Assembly: GCA_016872775.1 (NCBI GenBank)
Contig: VGZA01000009.1
Coordinates: 1-64,000, forward strand
Direction: 5' to 3'
Length of the DNA stretch: 64,000 nt
From: Planctomycetota bacterium
GTDB taxonomy: Bacteria > Planctomycetota > Planctomycetia > Pirellulales > Pirellulaceae
Part shown: one piece after another, positions 1 to 8,059 of the stretch
How the letters are laid out: every line of letters starts with the position of its first letter
Position numbering within the stretch: position 1 is the first letter of the stretch
Position numbers and translations under genes: made by a program
The notes under the pieces: model-generated
The model's input: the letters and a program-made list of their open reading frames with translations, nothing else
Database searches by the model: none
Told to the model about the DNA's origin: nothing

Positions 1-2
1 CG

Positions 3-263
3 GCCAAGGCGGAAGAGACGATCGAGCATCTCAACGGCATCGAACCGGTGGACGCCGAGTTGGGTTTGCGGCTCTTCGATTGGAGCCAAAACGTCGCGGA
101 TTTGTGGCTCGGTTCAAACATTACCCAAAAACGCGAAATCCTCGATCTGGTTTGTTTGAACCGCGCTTTGAGCGACGTAACTCTAGTCACCACGAAGAGA
201 AAGCCGTTCGACGGACTCGCCGAACGGCTCAAAAACGAGAATAGTCGGGGCGACAAGATTTGA
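3..263 (+). CDS. Serine site-specific recombinase, C-terminal fragment (starts before the window)
   Basis: The open frame runs in from the left edge and stops at 261-263. The visible 86 residues include EILDLVCLNRALSDVTLV followed by TTKRKPFDGLAERL, a tail I recognise from large resolvase/invertase-family serine recombinases of environmental bacteria, where it follows the zinc-ribbon and coiled-coil region. The catalytic serine domain would lie upstream and cannot be seen, so whether the gene is intact is unknown. Such enzymes catalyse integration or excision of mobile DNA through a phosphoserine intermediate. The type VI secretion relics downstream suggest that this edge of the window has been rearranged. 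The family call rests on the tail alone, so it is moderate. Confidence 0.55.
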   Translation, partial: AKAEETIEHLNGIEPVDAELGLRLFDWSQNVADLWLGSNITQKREILDLVCLNRALSDVTLVTTKRKPFDGLAERLKNENSRGDKI

Positions 264-423
264 ACCGTTCGCCACTTGGACTGGAATGTCCGCCGGGTTG
301 AATCCTCGAGGAGTTCGCCGGGGGTTGTGATTTGCGGTGTGGCGGGTCAGAATCGAGCGAGTTCGGGTTCAGCCGCCGTGGGCGTCGATTCACTGGGTTG
401 TTTCAGGCGCGAGGAAATTACCG

Positions 424-1800
424 ATGCAAACCGCGTTGTTTCGTTGTGGGCATCCTCATCGGCCGCGCTGGCCACGCTGTGGGGCGATGCTCGTTCTGGC
501 GCTGTTTCTGGGGCAGATTCGCCTGGCCGGCGAAGAATCACCGGGCGATGCGCCACGCTGGTACCGCGGCAATCTGCACACACACTCGCTCTGGAGCGAC
601 GGCGATGATTTTCCCGAGATGATCTGCGACTGGTACGCGCGCAACGGGTACCAGTTCCTGGCGTTGTCGGACCATAACATCCTCAGTACGGGCTCAAAGT
701 GGGTGAACGAAGCGACCTTGATCAAGCGGGGCGCGGAGGGAGCAATCGAGCGATGCCGACAGCGGTTCGGCCCGGACTGGATCGAGACGCGGGAGGTCGA
801 CGGGAAGCTCGAAGTGCGATTGAAAACGCTGCGCGAATTCCGCGGACTAGTGGAGCGGCCCGGCCAGTTTATCCTGCTTCAGGGCGAGGAAGTCACCGAT
901 AGTTTTGAGAACCTGCCGATCCATATCAATGCCACCCACATCGACGATCTGATTCGGCCGCGGGGCGGCAAGAGCGTCCGCGAGGTCATGAGCAACAATT
1001 TGCGGGCGATCGCCGAGCACGGCGCGACACTTGGCCGTCCGGTACTCGGGCACCTGAATCATCCGAACTTCGGATACGCAGTGACCGCCGAAGACATGGC
1101 GGCGGTGGTGGAAGAGCGGTTCTTCGAGATTTACAACGGACATCCCAGCGTCAATCAGCTGGGCGATTCGCGCCACGCTTCGATGGACCGCGTTTGGGAC
1201 ATCGCCAACACCTTGCGGATCGCAGGCGCGAATCTCCCTCCGCTCTACGGCCTGGCAACCGACGACAGCCACAACTACTTCGCGGAGCGAGGCGCGATTA
1301 CCGGACGCGGCTGGATTATGGTCCGCGCTCCGCAATTAACCGGGACACGGTTGATTGAGGCAATCCATGCCGGCGATTTCTATGCCTCCAGTGGTGTGGA
1401 ATTGGAAGAACTGACGGTCGATGAGTCGGCGGGGCGGCTGTCGATCAAAATTCGCCCGCGGGAAGGAGCGACATTTGTGACGGAGTTCATCGGAACGCGG
1501 CGCGGGGTCAATCTGGCCAGCCAGCCGCTCGTGGATGATGCCGGCAAAGAATTGGCTGTCACACGGCAATACTCCCGGGAGATCGGACAAGTACTGGCGC
1601 GGGTCGAGGGACTGGAGGCGAGCTACGGATTGTCAGGTGACGAGCTGTATGTACGGGCATTGATCACCAGCAGCCAGCCGCCAGATCGCCCTGTCTACGA
1701 GGGCCAAAAGCGGCAAGCCTGGACGCAGCCGACCGGCTGGAAGAAATGGCTCGCGGCTTCGGCAAATCAGCGCTCCGGCAAATCGCTGGAACCGCGCTAA
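424..1800 (+). CDS. Secreted PHP-domain metallohydrolase (CehA-like)
   Basis: This 458-aa protein has an N-terminal hydrophobic segment (about residues 21-35) typical of a signal peptide. The PHP metal-binding motifs follow: NLHTHSLWSDG with H52 and H54, LSDHN with D83-H84, a later HLNHPNFG, and DDSHNY towards the C-terminal part. These are the histidines and aspartates that hold a multinuclear metal centre in the polymerase/histidinol-phosphatase fold. Secreted planctomycete versions resemble CehA-type phosphoesterases; the substrate cannot be deduced. I chose the ATG at 424 because GAGGAAAT lies just upstream and it places the signal peptide near the start; an in-frame start at 337 would add 29 unlikely residues. 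The last 100 residues form an Ig-like beta-rich region. It appears to be a single gene. Confidence 0.85.
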   Translation: MQTALFRCGHPHRPRWPRCGAMLVLALFLGQIRLAGEESPGDAPRWYRGNLHTHSLWSDGDDFPEMICDWYARNGYQFLALSDHNILSTGSKWVNEATLIKRGAEGAIERCRQRFGPDWIETREVDGKLEVRLKTLREFRGLVERPGQFILLQGEEVTDSFENLPIHINATHIDDLIRPRGGKSVREVMSNNLRAIAEHGATLGRPVLGHLNHPNFGYAVTAEDMAAVVEERFFEIYNGHPSVNQLGDSRHASMDRVWDIANTLRIAGANLPPLYGLATDDSHNYFAERGAITGRGWIMVRAPQLTGTRLIEAIHAGDFYASSGVELEELTVDESAGRLSIKIRPREGATFVTEFIGTRRGVNLASQPLVDDAGKELAVTRQYSREIGQVLARVEGLEASYGLSGDELYVRALITSSQPPDRPVYEGQKRQAWTQPTGWKKWLAASANQRSGKSLEPR

Positions 1801-1852
1801 CCCGTTCGGGAACCTTGGGCTTCGAGCAGGCTACGGGACGGCTCGGGACTAT

Positions 1853-1932
1853 ACCCGTGGCACACGGTGGAATACACCATGTCCGGTTTGATCGGCAGTA
1901 CCCTCAGCGGCGGCCGCATGTGTGCCACGGGT
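1853..1932. repeat. 13-bp inverted repeat around the GTGCCACGGGT motif
   Basis: ACCCGTGGCACAC at 1853-1865 is the exact reverse complement of GTGTGCCACGGGT at 1920-1932, with a 54-base spacer. The same GTGCCACGGGT core recurs at gene ends near 4.6 kb and 14.3 kb. It lies downstream of the PHP-domain gene and may act as a terminator or be part of a dispersed intergenic repeat. Confidence 0.6.
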
Positions 1933-1970
1933 GAGGGTAGTCTGGGTGCTCCCGAGCGCGGAACATTTCA

Positions 1971-2357
1971 CTTAGTCCCGATCTGGTGCATGTCTGCGTC
2001 GACGCACAGGCCGTCGCGGGAACGGTTTCCGCCTGGACCGGTATCCCATTCAAACGGATGGTCGCTGACCAGGTTCGCACGATTCTGAAGCTCAAAGACC
2101 ATATGGAAGAGGCGATCATTGGCCAGACACACGCGCTGAAAGCGATCGCGCAGCGGATACGAACTTCGCGCGCCAATCTCGCCGACCGGTGTACGGAGGT
2201 CGACACCGGCGCACGCAATGTGGATCATATTCTCAACGGGAGCCTGCTCCCCGAACTGTCCGCGGAGTTCCTTTCCCGAATCGCCGATGGAAAACCGATC
2301 AGTTTTATTCGGATTGCGGTCGCCGCCGATGGGAAATTTGCCTACGAAATCCGCTGA
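1971..2357 (+). pseudogene. clpV: Relic of the type VI secretion AAA+ ATPase ClpV with an in-frame internal deletion
   Basis: The first part reads VSAWTGIPFKRM, then LKLKDHMEEAIIGQTHALKA and RIRTSRANLAD. This is the linker and start of the second AAA+ module of ClpV-type Clp ATPases, where a Walker A segment should come next. Instead the frame continues directly as CTEVDTGARNVDHILNGSLL and ends LSRIADGKPIS...YEIR, which is the extreme C-terminus of ClpV. About 250-270 residues covering Walker A, Walker B and the sensors are missing, and so is the whole N-terminal half. No start codon fits a real N-terminus; GTG at 1986 falls inside homologous sequence. The product could not hydrolyse ATP. ClpV normally recycles the contracted VipA/B sheath. 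An hcp gene lies 189 bp downstream, which supports the origin. Confidence 0.75.
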
Positions 2358-2446
2358 ATTGCCCCTAAAATGCCCCGAAAGGACCCAAACTCCAGATTTT
2401 TTTGGAAAAGACGCTACTGCTGGCGTTACTTCGCGAAAACTTTACT

Positions 2447-2462
2447 GTCGGACGCATCCGAC
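2447..2462. repeat. Small palindrome upstream of hcp
   Basis: GTCGGA, four bases, then TCCGAC forms a perfect 6-bp hairpin in the 188-bp gap between the clpV relic and hcp. It could be an operator or part of a leader hairpin; nothing else distinguishes the gap. Confidence 0.3.
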
Positions 2463-2545
2463 CGTCAACAGCATCGGAAGAAATCAACCCTGGTGTCGAT
2501 CAAACAACGGTCGGAATAGTACCTTTTTCAGGTCAGGAGAAAGCA

Positions 2546-3021
2546 ATGGCTGCTTACATCAAGTTTGATGGGGTCGATGGGGAAGCTCAGGACAAGGATC
2601 ACAAGGCTTGGAATGATTTATTGAGTTTCGGTCAGGTGATTCACAAAATCGGTGGTGGCGCGACAAGTACTGCTCGCCGTCGTGGTGACACTCAATTTGA
2701 GGACATCCAGATCTCGAAGTTGCTCGACAAGTCCAGTCCCAAGCTCGCCGAGGCGTTGGCCAAAGGCAGGGTGTTTCCCAAGGTCGAAATTCCTACGACC
2801 GCCAGCTACACCGATTCCGGGCGAGTTACCTATTACGCTTACGAGCTGAAAGACGTGATGGTCAGTTCGTACTCGGTCAGCGGCGGCAGCGAGGATAAAC
2901 CGACCGAATCGATGTCGTTGAACTTCGAAGAGATTAAAGTCACCTATACACGGAATGCGACAACAAGAGCAAGAAGAAGGGCAACGTCGAATACGAATGG
3001 AAAGTCGCCGAAGACAAATAG
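2546..3021 (+). CDS. hcp: Hcp-family type VI secretion tube protein with an apparent frameshift
   Basis: From the ATG at 2546, which has a good ribosome site (AGGAGA), the protein reads MAAYIKFDGVDGEAQDKDHK, later GDTQFEDIQISKLLDKSSP and SMSLNFEEIKVTYT. This is the Hcp1 fold that forms hexameric rings of the type VI tube and is also secreted. After VTYT (codons to 2950) the frame is lost. Reading resumes one base off at 2953 with ECDNKSKKKGNVEYEWKVAE and stops at 3019-3021, giving about 158 residues, the usual Hcp length. Only CG remains where one full codon is expected, so a single base appears to be missing. Without correction the frame runs on into the next gene at 3158. A terminator at 3056-3086 shows that the two are separate genes. 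It is either a decayed gene, a sequencing error or recoding. Confidence 0.8.
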
Positions 3022-3055
3022 TTCGGGACCAGCCGCGATGACGAACCGTCAAGGG

Positions 3056-3086
3056 AAGGGTCGAGAAATCGAGTCCTACCCTTTTT
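3056..3086 (+). terminator. Intrinsic terminator after hcp
   Basis: AAGGGT (3056-3061) pairs with ACCCTT (3078-3083), with an inner TCGA-rich segment, and is followed by a T-run at 3082-3086. It lies 35 bp after the frame-corrected hcp stop. Confidence 0.6.
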
Positions 3087-3157
3087 CTGTTTTGAGGCGC
3101 CCCATTATTTCCGACTGGCGCTGCGTTTCCTTTTTCTTCGCACGAGGTGGTACCACC

Positions 3158-4561
3158 ATGGAGACACCGCCACCGCGCGCTGCATCGACGTTACGGATAT
3201 TGCTGCTGTTGCTCGTCGGCTTCAGTCTGCTGCACAAGGGATGCGCCGCCGCCGCCGCCAGCGATCGGGAACTGGTAATCACCGACTGTTCGATGTTCGA
3301 TCCGGAATCGAATCGCATGCTGTCGCGGCGAACGATCCTGATCCGTGGCGAACGGATCGTGTCGGTGTGCGAAGCCGGTCAGGCGATCGATATTCCAGCG
3401 ACAGCGATGCGGATCGATGGCCGAACCAGGTTCGTGATTCCTGGCTTGATCGATGCCCATGTGCACCTGGTCCACATCAGTGATTTTGCCAACCTGACCG
3501 GCGACGAGCTGCTGCCGCTGTTTCTGGCGGCCGGCGTGACCTCCGTTCGCAGCACGGGTGACGAGATTGTCGCGGCGACCCTGGTGGCGCGGGTCGCCGA
3601 ACGGCAACCCGCGATCAGCCCGCGGGTATTTACCTGCAGCCCCCTCCTGGATGCCGATCCGCCGATCCATCGCGACATTGGCAAAGGGCTGACCGATCCA
3701 TCCCAGGTCCCGCCGTTGCTCGACGACCTCAGCCGCTGGCAGGTATCGACACTGAAAATTTATGCCGGTACCAGTCGCCCGATCGGCAAGTCGATCATTG
3801 AGGAGGGGCACCGCCGAGGAATGCTGGTAACCGCCCACCTCGGCGCCTATTCCGCTCAAGACGCAGTCGCCGACGGCATCGACTGCCTGGAACATATCTG
3901 GTCGGTTTTCAACTACGTGATTCCGCCCGAGGTGGCGCGGGAGCCGGGGATTCGCGGTCGCGTCGATCTGGAGAATCCGCTCTGTCGTTCGCTGGTCGAG
4001 GAACTGGCCCGCCGCAAAGTATTTGTCGATCCGACGCTGGCCGTATTCCGCAACATGATCCTGCTGCCGGACGTACCTTCCGTTCGGGAACATCCGGACA
4101 ACCAATTGGCGCCGCGCCGCCTGCGCGAATTCTGGCCGATCTATCTGACTCGCACCGGTTGTCCGCAAGGCGGACCGCTGGAAGATCGGCGCCGCGAGTT
4201 CGGCAAGTTCCAGGAACTGGTCGGGCGAATGTCGCGCGCCGGCGTGCTGCTGCTGGCAGGCACCGACACGCCCGAACCGCAATGCACGCCAGGTTTCTCG
4301 CTGCACCAGGAACTGGAAATGCTGGTGGAATCGGGTTTGAGTCCGGCGGAAGCCATTCGCGCGGCGACACTGCACAACGCCATGGCACTGCGCCAACAGG
4401 ACCACCTGGGGTCGATCGCACCCGGGAAACTCGCCGATCTGGTGTTGCTCGACGCCGATCCCTTGGCCGATATCCGCAACACACGCCGGATCGAACTGGT
4501 GATCCGCGGCGGCATACCGGCTCGCCCAGCCGAACTGCTGAAACAAGTACCGGCCAACTAA
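3158..4561 (+). CDS. Secreted amidohydrolase (imidazolonepropionase-like, metal-dependent hydrolase)
   Basis: The 467-aa protein starts with a charged region and a hydrophobic core (about residues 13-35), a signal peptide. The amidohydrolase barrel is marked by FVIPGLIDAHVHL (H101 and H103 as the first metal ligands), LKIYAG with a candidate bridging lysine, VTAHLGAYS and CLEHIW with further histidine ligands, and LLAGTDTPEP with the catalytic aspartate. The C-terminal LGSIAPGKLADLVLLDADPL closes the beta-sandwich typical of the superfamily. Secreted bacterial members often act on dipeptides or organophosphates, but the substrate here is unknown. The ATG at 3158 is preceded by GAGGTGG at suitable spacing. 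A longer open frame exists upstream only because of the hcp frameshift. The gene ends at a shared intergenic repeat, facing a convergent operon. Confidence 0.85.
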   Translation: METPPPRAASTLRILLLLLVGFSLLHKGCAAAAASDRELVITDCSMFDPESNRMLSRRTILIRGERIVSVCEAGQAIDIPATAMRIDGRTRFVIPGLIDAHVHLVHISDFANLTGDELLPLFLAAGVTSVRSTGDEIVAATLVARVAERQPAISPRVFTCSPLLDADPPIHRDIGKGLTDPSQVPPLLDDLSRWQVSTLKIYAGTSRPIGKSIIEEGHRRGMLVTAHLGAYSAQDAVADGIDCLEHIWSVFNYVIPPEVAREPGIRGRVDLENPLCRSLVEELARRKVFVDPTLAVFRNMILLPDVPSVREHPDNQLAPRRLREFWPIYLTRTGCPQGGPLEDRRREFGKFQELVGRMSRAGVLLLAGTDTPEPQCTPGFSLHQELEMLVESGLSPAEAIRAATLHNAMALRQQDHLGSIAPGKLADLVLLDADPLADIRNTRRIELVIRGGIPARPAELLKQVPAN

Positions 4562-4673
4562 GAAGGGTGAAGGGTGAAAGAAGAGCGGGACGCCCCGAAG
4601 GGGGCCGATGGCTACTCCCTCACCCGTGGCACCCTGGGCATCACCGCCCCAGTAACCCGTTCCCCCGTTCCCC
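4562..4673. repeat. Dispersed intergenic repeat, copy A (between convergent genes)
   Basis: This gap contains CGGGACGCCCCGAAGGGGGC, CACCCGTGGCACC and CCCTGGGCATC, then AGTAACCCGTTCCCCCGTTC. The reverse complement of the whole block matches 14228-14357 with high identity. It separates the convergent amidohydrolase and minus-strand hypothetical genes and could serve as a bidirectional terminator. Confidence 0.65.
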
Positions 4674-5549
4674 TCATTCCGCACGATCGGTTCCGAGTGG
4701 CCGGGTGAATCCTCTGCGCAGCTGCTGGTTCATGTAGAGTTCGCGCAGTCTTCGGCGGAATTGATTGGTACGTGGATTGCCGAGCTTTTCCTGTTCATCC
4801 TTGGGAAGTTCGGAATAGAATCGAGCTTCGTCGTCGGTAATCTGATCGGGCATCTTTGCTGTTTGCTGGAAAATCCATCGCATCAGTCGTGCCAGTCGAT
4901 CGCCGTCGTTCGGATCGCGGCGCAGTTCGCGAGCCCCGCTGGGTGTCAGTTCTTCGAACAACCGTTCATAGTCGGCGGTATCGGGAACGATCTTGGTGCT
5001 GGCCTGGCGCAGGTGGATGAAGTAGAGCAGGAAATTACGATTGGCGTCCTTGGCCTGTTCGATTCGAGCCCGCCACGTTTCGGGAATCCGCGAGGGGGAT
5101 TCGAGCAACGGTTCGGTGATGGTGGCGGCGTGCGCGGTAATGAACTCGTCCAGCCATCGTATCGCGGTCAATACATCTTCGGGTTTATGCCGCGACTCCT
5201 GCTGCTTCACGATTTCCTTGACTTTTTCCAAGCGCTGCTGGGGAGGCAGTTGTTTGACTTCCTGCTGTTGGTCTTGGGGCAACGATCCCAGCCAGTTGCA
5301 GTAATCGCGCAGGACGCGATCGAGCTGCTCGGCCTTGGCATTGAGCTGGATCGTTTCGTGCATGGCGCGAATACGTTCCTGGGTGGGCGGCGAAAGTGCG
5401 TAGAACGTCTGTTTCTGTTCCAGCAGGCGAGCGGTCTGGCTGGGACTGAGCGCTTCCAGCTGCTGACGGCGCTCCCCCAATGTACCGCGATCTCCCGGCA
5501 GCATTCCGACTGTGACCGCCCAAGCGACGATCCATAGGTTACTGTTCAT
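4674..5549 (-). CDS. Secreted protein of unknown function encoded with a sigma/anti-sigma pair
   Basis: About 291 aa from the ATG at 5549 (an in-frame ATG at 5564 is also possible). A short hydrophobic start (NSNLWIVAWAVTVGML) suggests a signal peptide or anchor. The rest is strongly helical, rich in Gln, Glu, Leu and Arg, with segments such as LEALSPSQTARLLEQKQTFY and SLPQDQQQEVKQLPPQQRLE that resemble the periplasmic DUF3106-like proteins found beside ECF sigma factors. I do not recognise a catalytic motif. Its start overlaps the end of the anti-sigma gene, so translation is probably coupled. The position as third gene of the operon suggests a sensor or effector working with the anti-sigma factor on the outer face of the cytoplasmic membrane, but that role is inferred. 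Confidence 0.75.
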   Translation of the reverse strand: MNSNLWIVAWAVTVGMLPGDRGTLGERRQQLEALSPSQTARLLEQKQTFYALSPPTQERIRAMHETIQLNAKAEQLDRVLRDYCNWLGSLPQDQQQEVKQLPPQQRLEKVKEIVKQQESRHKPEDVLTAIRWLDEFITAHAATITEPLLESPSRIPETWRARIEQAKDANRNFLLYFIHLRQASTKIVPDTADYERLFEELTPSGARELRRDPNDGDRLARLMRWIFQQTAKMPDQITDDEARFYSELPKDEQEKLGNPRTNQFRRRLRELYMNQQLRRGFTRPLGTDRAE

Positions 5550-6105
5550 CGGGCGCGTCCTCATGAAACAGGTTTTCCCGTGCCAGCAGTTTCAAGAACT
5601 CCACGGCTTCGGTCGGTTCCTGGTTGGGGCTGTCGAGCATCTGGTAGAGCGTGACGCGCTCGATGATCGGCAGATCGTTCAGCAGCTGGCGATCGGGCGC
5701 GGTGACGATCAATCGCACCAGCTCAAAGCTGCCGACGGTGGCCGCCACGGTGGTGACGACTCCGGCGATCCAGAGTCGCATCGATCTCCTGCGCGATCGC
5801 GCCGCGACGGAATCGACATCCTGTTCGGCCTTGATCGCGACGAGTTCCATCGTAGTCTTGGCGAACGACTGCCCGGCATGCACGCGTGGCAGCGCATCCA
5901 TCAGGTCCCAGGCGCGCTGCAGTTGTTGCAGGCGTTGCCGGTAATCGACATCGCGAGCCAGACGCCGTTCGATGCTCTGGGAGGTCTCGTAATCGAGTTC
6001 TCCATCGAGGTATGCGACCAGGTTTTCCTCGTCCGCCGAGTCGAAACCAGGCGGGGTAGCGCGTTCGTTGGGTGGTTCGCGGGTTGGTTTTGAAGGGATC
6101 GTCAT
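5539..6105 (-). CDS. Membrane anti-sigma factor
   Basis: This 188-aa protein starts MTIPSKP at 6105, with the ribosome site AGGGAGGA about nine bases upstream. The N-terminal part, NLVAYLDGELDYETSQSIER, is the anti-sigma domain helix that binds sigma region 4; the usual zinc-binding HxxxCxxC motif is not evident, so this may be a zinc-less variant. A single membrane helix, LWIAGVVTTVAATVGSFELV, follows near residue 105. The roughly 60-residue C-terminal tail lies outside the membrane and contains LPIIERVTLYQMLDSPNQEP. The ATG overlaps the sigma gene stop as ATGA, the classic arrangement for co-translated sigma and anti-sigma pairs. It is expected to hold the ECF sigma factor inactive until an envelope signal arrives. 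Confidence 0.8.
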   Translation of the reverse strand: MTIPSKPTREPPNERATPPGFDSADEENLVAYLDGELDYETSQSIERRLARDVDYRQRLQQLQRAWDLMDALPRVHAGQSFAKTTMELVAIKAEQDVDSVAARSRRRSMRLWIAGVVTTVAATVGSFELVRLIVTAPDRQLLNDLPIIERVTLYQMLDSPNQEPTEAVEFLKLLARENLFHEDAPDEQ

Positions 6106-6752
6106 GATGCCGATCCTCCCTGCGGATGCTGGCCTTCCTGCATGTACGGTTCGAGGATCACGCGAAGGCTCTCGCGGGCTCGCCACAGCAGCGACTTGAT
6201 CGCTTGAACCGACATCCCCATCGATTGGGCGATATCCACGTAGCTCATTTCCTCGAACCGCGACAGCAGCAGGGCGGTTCGTTGCTGGTCCGTGAGTGCG
6301 TCCATCGCGGCCCGCACGACTTGCGCCAATTCGGTCTTGTCGATCTGGCGCGTCGGCATCAGGCCGCTGGCGGCCAAGGCCAGACTCGCCAGATCAATCC
6401 CGGTCGACTGTTCCTGACCTGACGAGGCAAGCACGATTTCCTTGCGACGTGACTTCTGACGACGGGCGTTACTGGCAAGATTGGTGGCGATCGTAAATAA
6501 CCAGGTCACGAATTTGGCATTCGGGCTGTACGACTTCCGTGCCCGATAGACGCGAAGGAACGTTTCCTGCGCCAGATCTTCGGCCAGTTCCGGATCGTTG
6601 ACGAGATGTTCCAGGACCGTGAGTAATCGACTCTGGTAGCGGAGAACCAGCTCTTCGAAGGCCGCGGCATTGTCGTCCCGTACCTGCAGCATCAGGCGGA
6701 CATCCGGGTCGGATGTCTCGTAGGGGACAGCGGCAGGAACGGTGACGGACAA
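6102..6752 (-). CDS. ECF-family RNA polymerase sigma factor
   Basis: The 216-aa protein has the two-domain layout of sigma-70 ECF factors. Region 2 spans about residues 25-95, with FEELVLRYQSRLLTVLEHLV, LAEDLAQETFLRVYRARKSY and FVTWLFTIATNLASNARRQK. Region 4 spans about residues 150-205, with ALTDQQRTALLLSRFEEMSY followed by the helix-turn-helix VDIAQSMGMSVQAIKSLLWR. A 45-residue linker joins them. There is no strong Shine-Dalgarno before the ATG at 6752. It is the first gene of a three-gene minus-strand operon with the anti-sigma factor and a secreted helical protein, and probably activates its own promoter in the 110-bp gap next to rlmN. Confidence 0.92.
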   Translation of the reverse strand: MSVTVPAAVPYETSDPDVRLMLQVRDDNAAAFEELVLRYQSRLLTVLEHLVNDPELAEDLAQETFLRVYRARKSYSPNAKFVTWLFTIATNLASNARRQKSRRKEIVLASSGQEQSTGIDLASLALAASGLMPTRQIDKTELAQVVRAAMDALTDQQRTALLLSRFEEMSYVDIAQSMGMSVQAIKSLLWRARESLRVILEPYMQEGQHPQGGSAS

Positions 6753-6861
6753 TCATGCCTCGGAATGCTTGGTAGTCGGAACCGCGACGGACGGCTCCCG
6801 ACCTGCGGTAGGGAATTCGGACCGCGGCGGGCATTATTCTAACACCTGGGCCGTCGAAAAG

Positions 6862-7947
6862 TTACTTCCCGGCTGCCGGGTCGCTGACGGTTGCATCGGT
6901 CAAGGAAACCAGCGGGGCGCCGCCTGGCATCGATCGCCGCAACTGGCCGCAAGCGGCATCGATTTCGTCCCCCTTGCGCACGCGGAACTGTACGTTGATC
7001 GATCCGCGCTCCAGGATTTCACGAAATCGCTGCTGGCATGCTAACGTCGGAGTCTGATACGGCAAGCCCGCCACCGGATTGTAGGGAATCACGTTCAGCA
7101 TCGCCGTCCGTCCCCGCAGCAAGGCTGCCAGCTGACGCGCATGTTCGGGCTGATCGTTGATCTCTCCCAGCAGCACATATTCGAAGGTCAACCGCCGCCC
7201 GGAAGCGACGAAATAGCGATCGGCAGCCGCGATGATCTCGGACAGACCGATGCGGCGATTGACGGGCACGATCTCGTTACGGAGCGCGTCGTTAGGCGCG
7301 TGCAGGGAAACCGCCAGATGGTACTTGGGGCATTCCGTGGCCAGGCGATCAATCGCCGCGGGAAGACCGACGGTGGAAATTGTGATTCGGCGCGCACTGA
7401 TCGCCAGGCCGTCGTCCCGGCTGGCGACTTCCAGCGCCGCGAGTACCGCGTCCAGGTTCGCCAACGGTTCCCCCATCCCCATGACGACGATATGGCTCAA
7501 ACGTTCGTCCGCCGGCAGGAGACGCTGCAGCCGGAGGATCTGTTCGAGGATTTCACCCGTGGTGAGGTTTCGCTCGACGCCGTCGAGTCCACTGGCGCAG
7601 AAGACGCAGCCCATCGCGCAGCCGACCTGGCTGGAGATGCAGATTGAGCGACGATGAGCTTCGCGCAGCAGGACGCATTCGATTCGGCCGCCGCCCGGCA
7701 CTTCCAGCAGCAGTTTTTCGGTCCCGTCAAGCGCGTGTCGATGCGTGATCTGGCGCGCGACCCAGACCGGGAACTCGCCCGCCAGCCGTTCGCGGAGCTC
7801 CCGCGGCAGATCGCTCATCGACTCCCACGAATCGGCCCGGTTGGTAAAAATCCATTTCCGAATCTGCGCCGCGCGGTAGGCGGGAATCCCCTGGTCCTTC
7901 AACCACTGTCGCAGTTCGTTCTGGGTCAGCTCAAGCAGGTGACGCAT
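6862..7947 (-). CDS. rlmN: Dual-specificity RNA methyltransferase RlmN (23S rRNA A2503 C2-methylation)
   Basis: A radical-SAM enzyme of 361 aa that uses a [4Fe-4S] cluster and S-adenosylmethionine to methylate C2 of A2503 in 23S rRNA and, in several bacteria, A37 of some tRNAs. The cluster motif CAMGCVFC gives C110, C114 and C117. VVMGMGEPLANLDAVLAALE is the conserved SAM-binding strand. The C-terminal DAACGQLR supplies the cysteine (about C333) that becomes methylated and carries the methyl group. The N-terminal ELTQNELRQWLKDQGIPAYR and QIRKWIF are typical of RlmN rather than Cfr. I chose the ATG at 7947 (MRHLLELT) because the 55 extra residues upstream in the same frame overlap a terminator and do not look coding. 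There is no clear ribosome site. Confidence 0.96.
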   Translation of the reverse strand: MRHLLELTQNELRQWLKDQGIPAYRAAQIRKWIFTNRADSWESMSDLPRELRERLAGEFPVWVARQITHRHALDGTEKLLLEVPGGGRIECVLLREAHRRSICISSQVGCAMGCVFCASGLDGVERNLTTGEILEQILRLQRLLPADERLSHIVVMGMGEPLANLDAVLAALEVASRDDGLAISARRITISTVGLPAAIDRLATECPKYHLAVSLHAPNDALRNEIVPVNRRIGLSEIIAAADRYFVASGRRLTFEYVLLGEINDQPEHARQLAALLRGRTAMLNVIPYNPVAGLPYQTPTLACQQRFREILERGSINVQFRVRKGDEIDAACGQLRRSMPGGAPLVSLTDATVSDPAAGK

Positions 7948-7984
7948 AGTGGCATTGTAGCAGTCGAACGGCGACCGGACTTCG

Positions 7985-8023
7985 ACAAAAAACGCCGTCC
8001 CTCGCATGGATCGAGGGACGGCG
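7985..8023 (-). terminator. Strong intrinsic terminator
   Basis: Read on the minus strand, CGCCGTCCCTCG, a 7-base loop and CGAGGGACGGCG form a perfect 12-bp stem (7993-8023), followed directly by six T residues (7987-7992 read as A on the plus strand). It lies 37 bp after the stop of the minus-strand gene at 8060 and before rlmN. Confidence 0.93.
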
Positions 8024-8059
8024 AAGAGAGTTTCGTAATGGGAAGCCGTCGAGCGGCGG

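Noticed and set aside
247-320. A 74-base stretch resembling a tRNA gene after the recombinase fragment (GGCGA...TCGCC ends, a GGA-containing loop)
   Set aside because: Only five acceptor pairs form, the T arm lacks a proper stem and TTC loop, and the anticodon loop is six bases, so it does not fold as a tRNA.
2402-4561. A single 719-codon reading frame
   Set aside because: It joins hcp to an unrelated secreted amidohydrolase through a frameshift; a terminator, a good start codon and a signal peptide separate the two.
3191-4684. A 497-codon minus-strand frame opposite the amidohydrolase
   Set aside because: It is a GC-rich antisense shadow of a gene with clear catalytic motifs; it has no family character.
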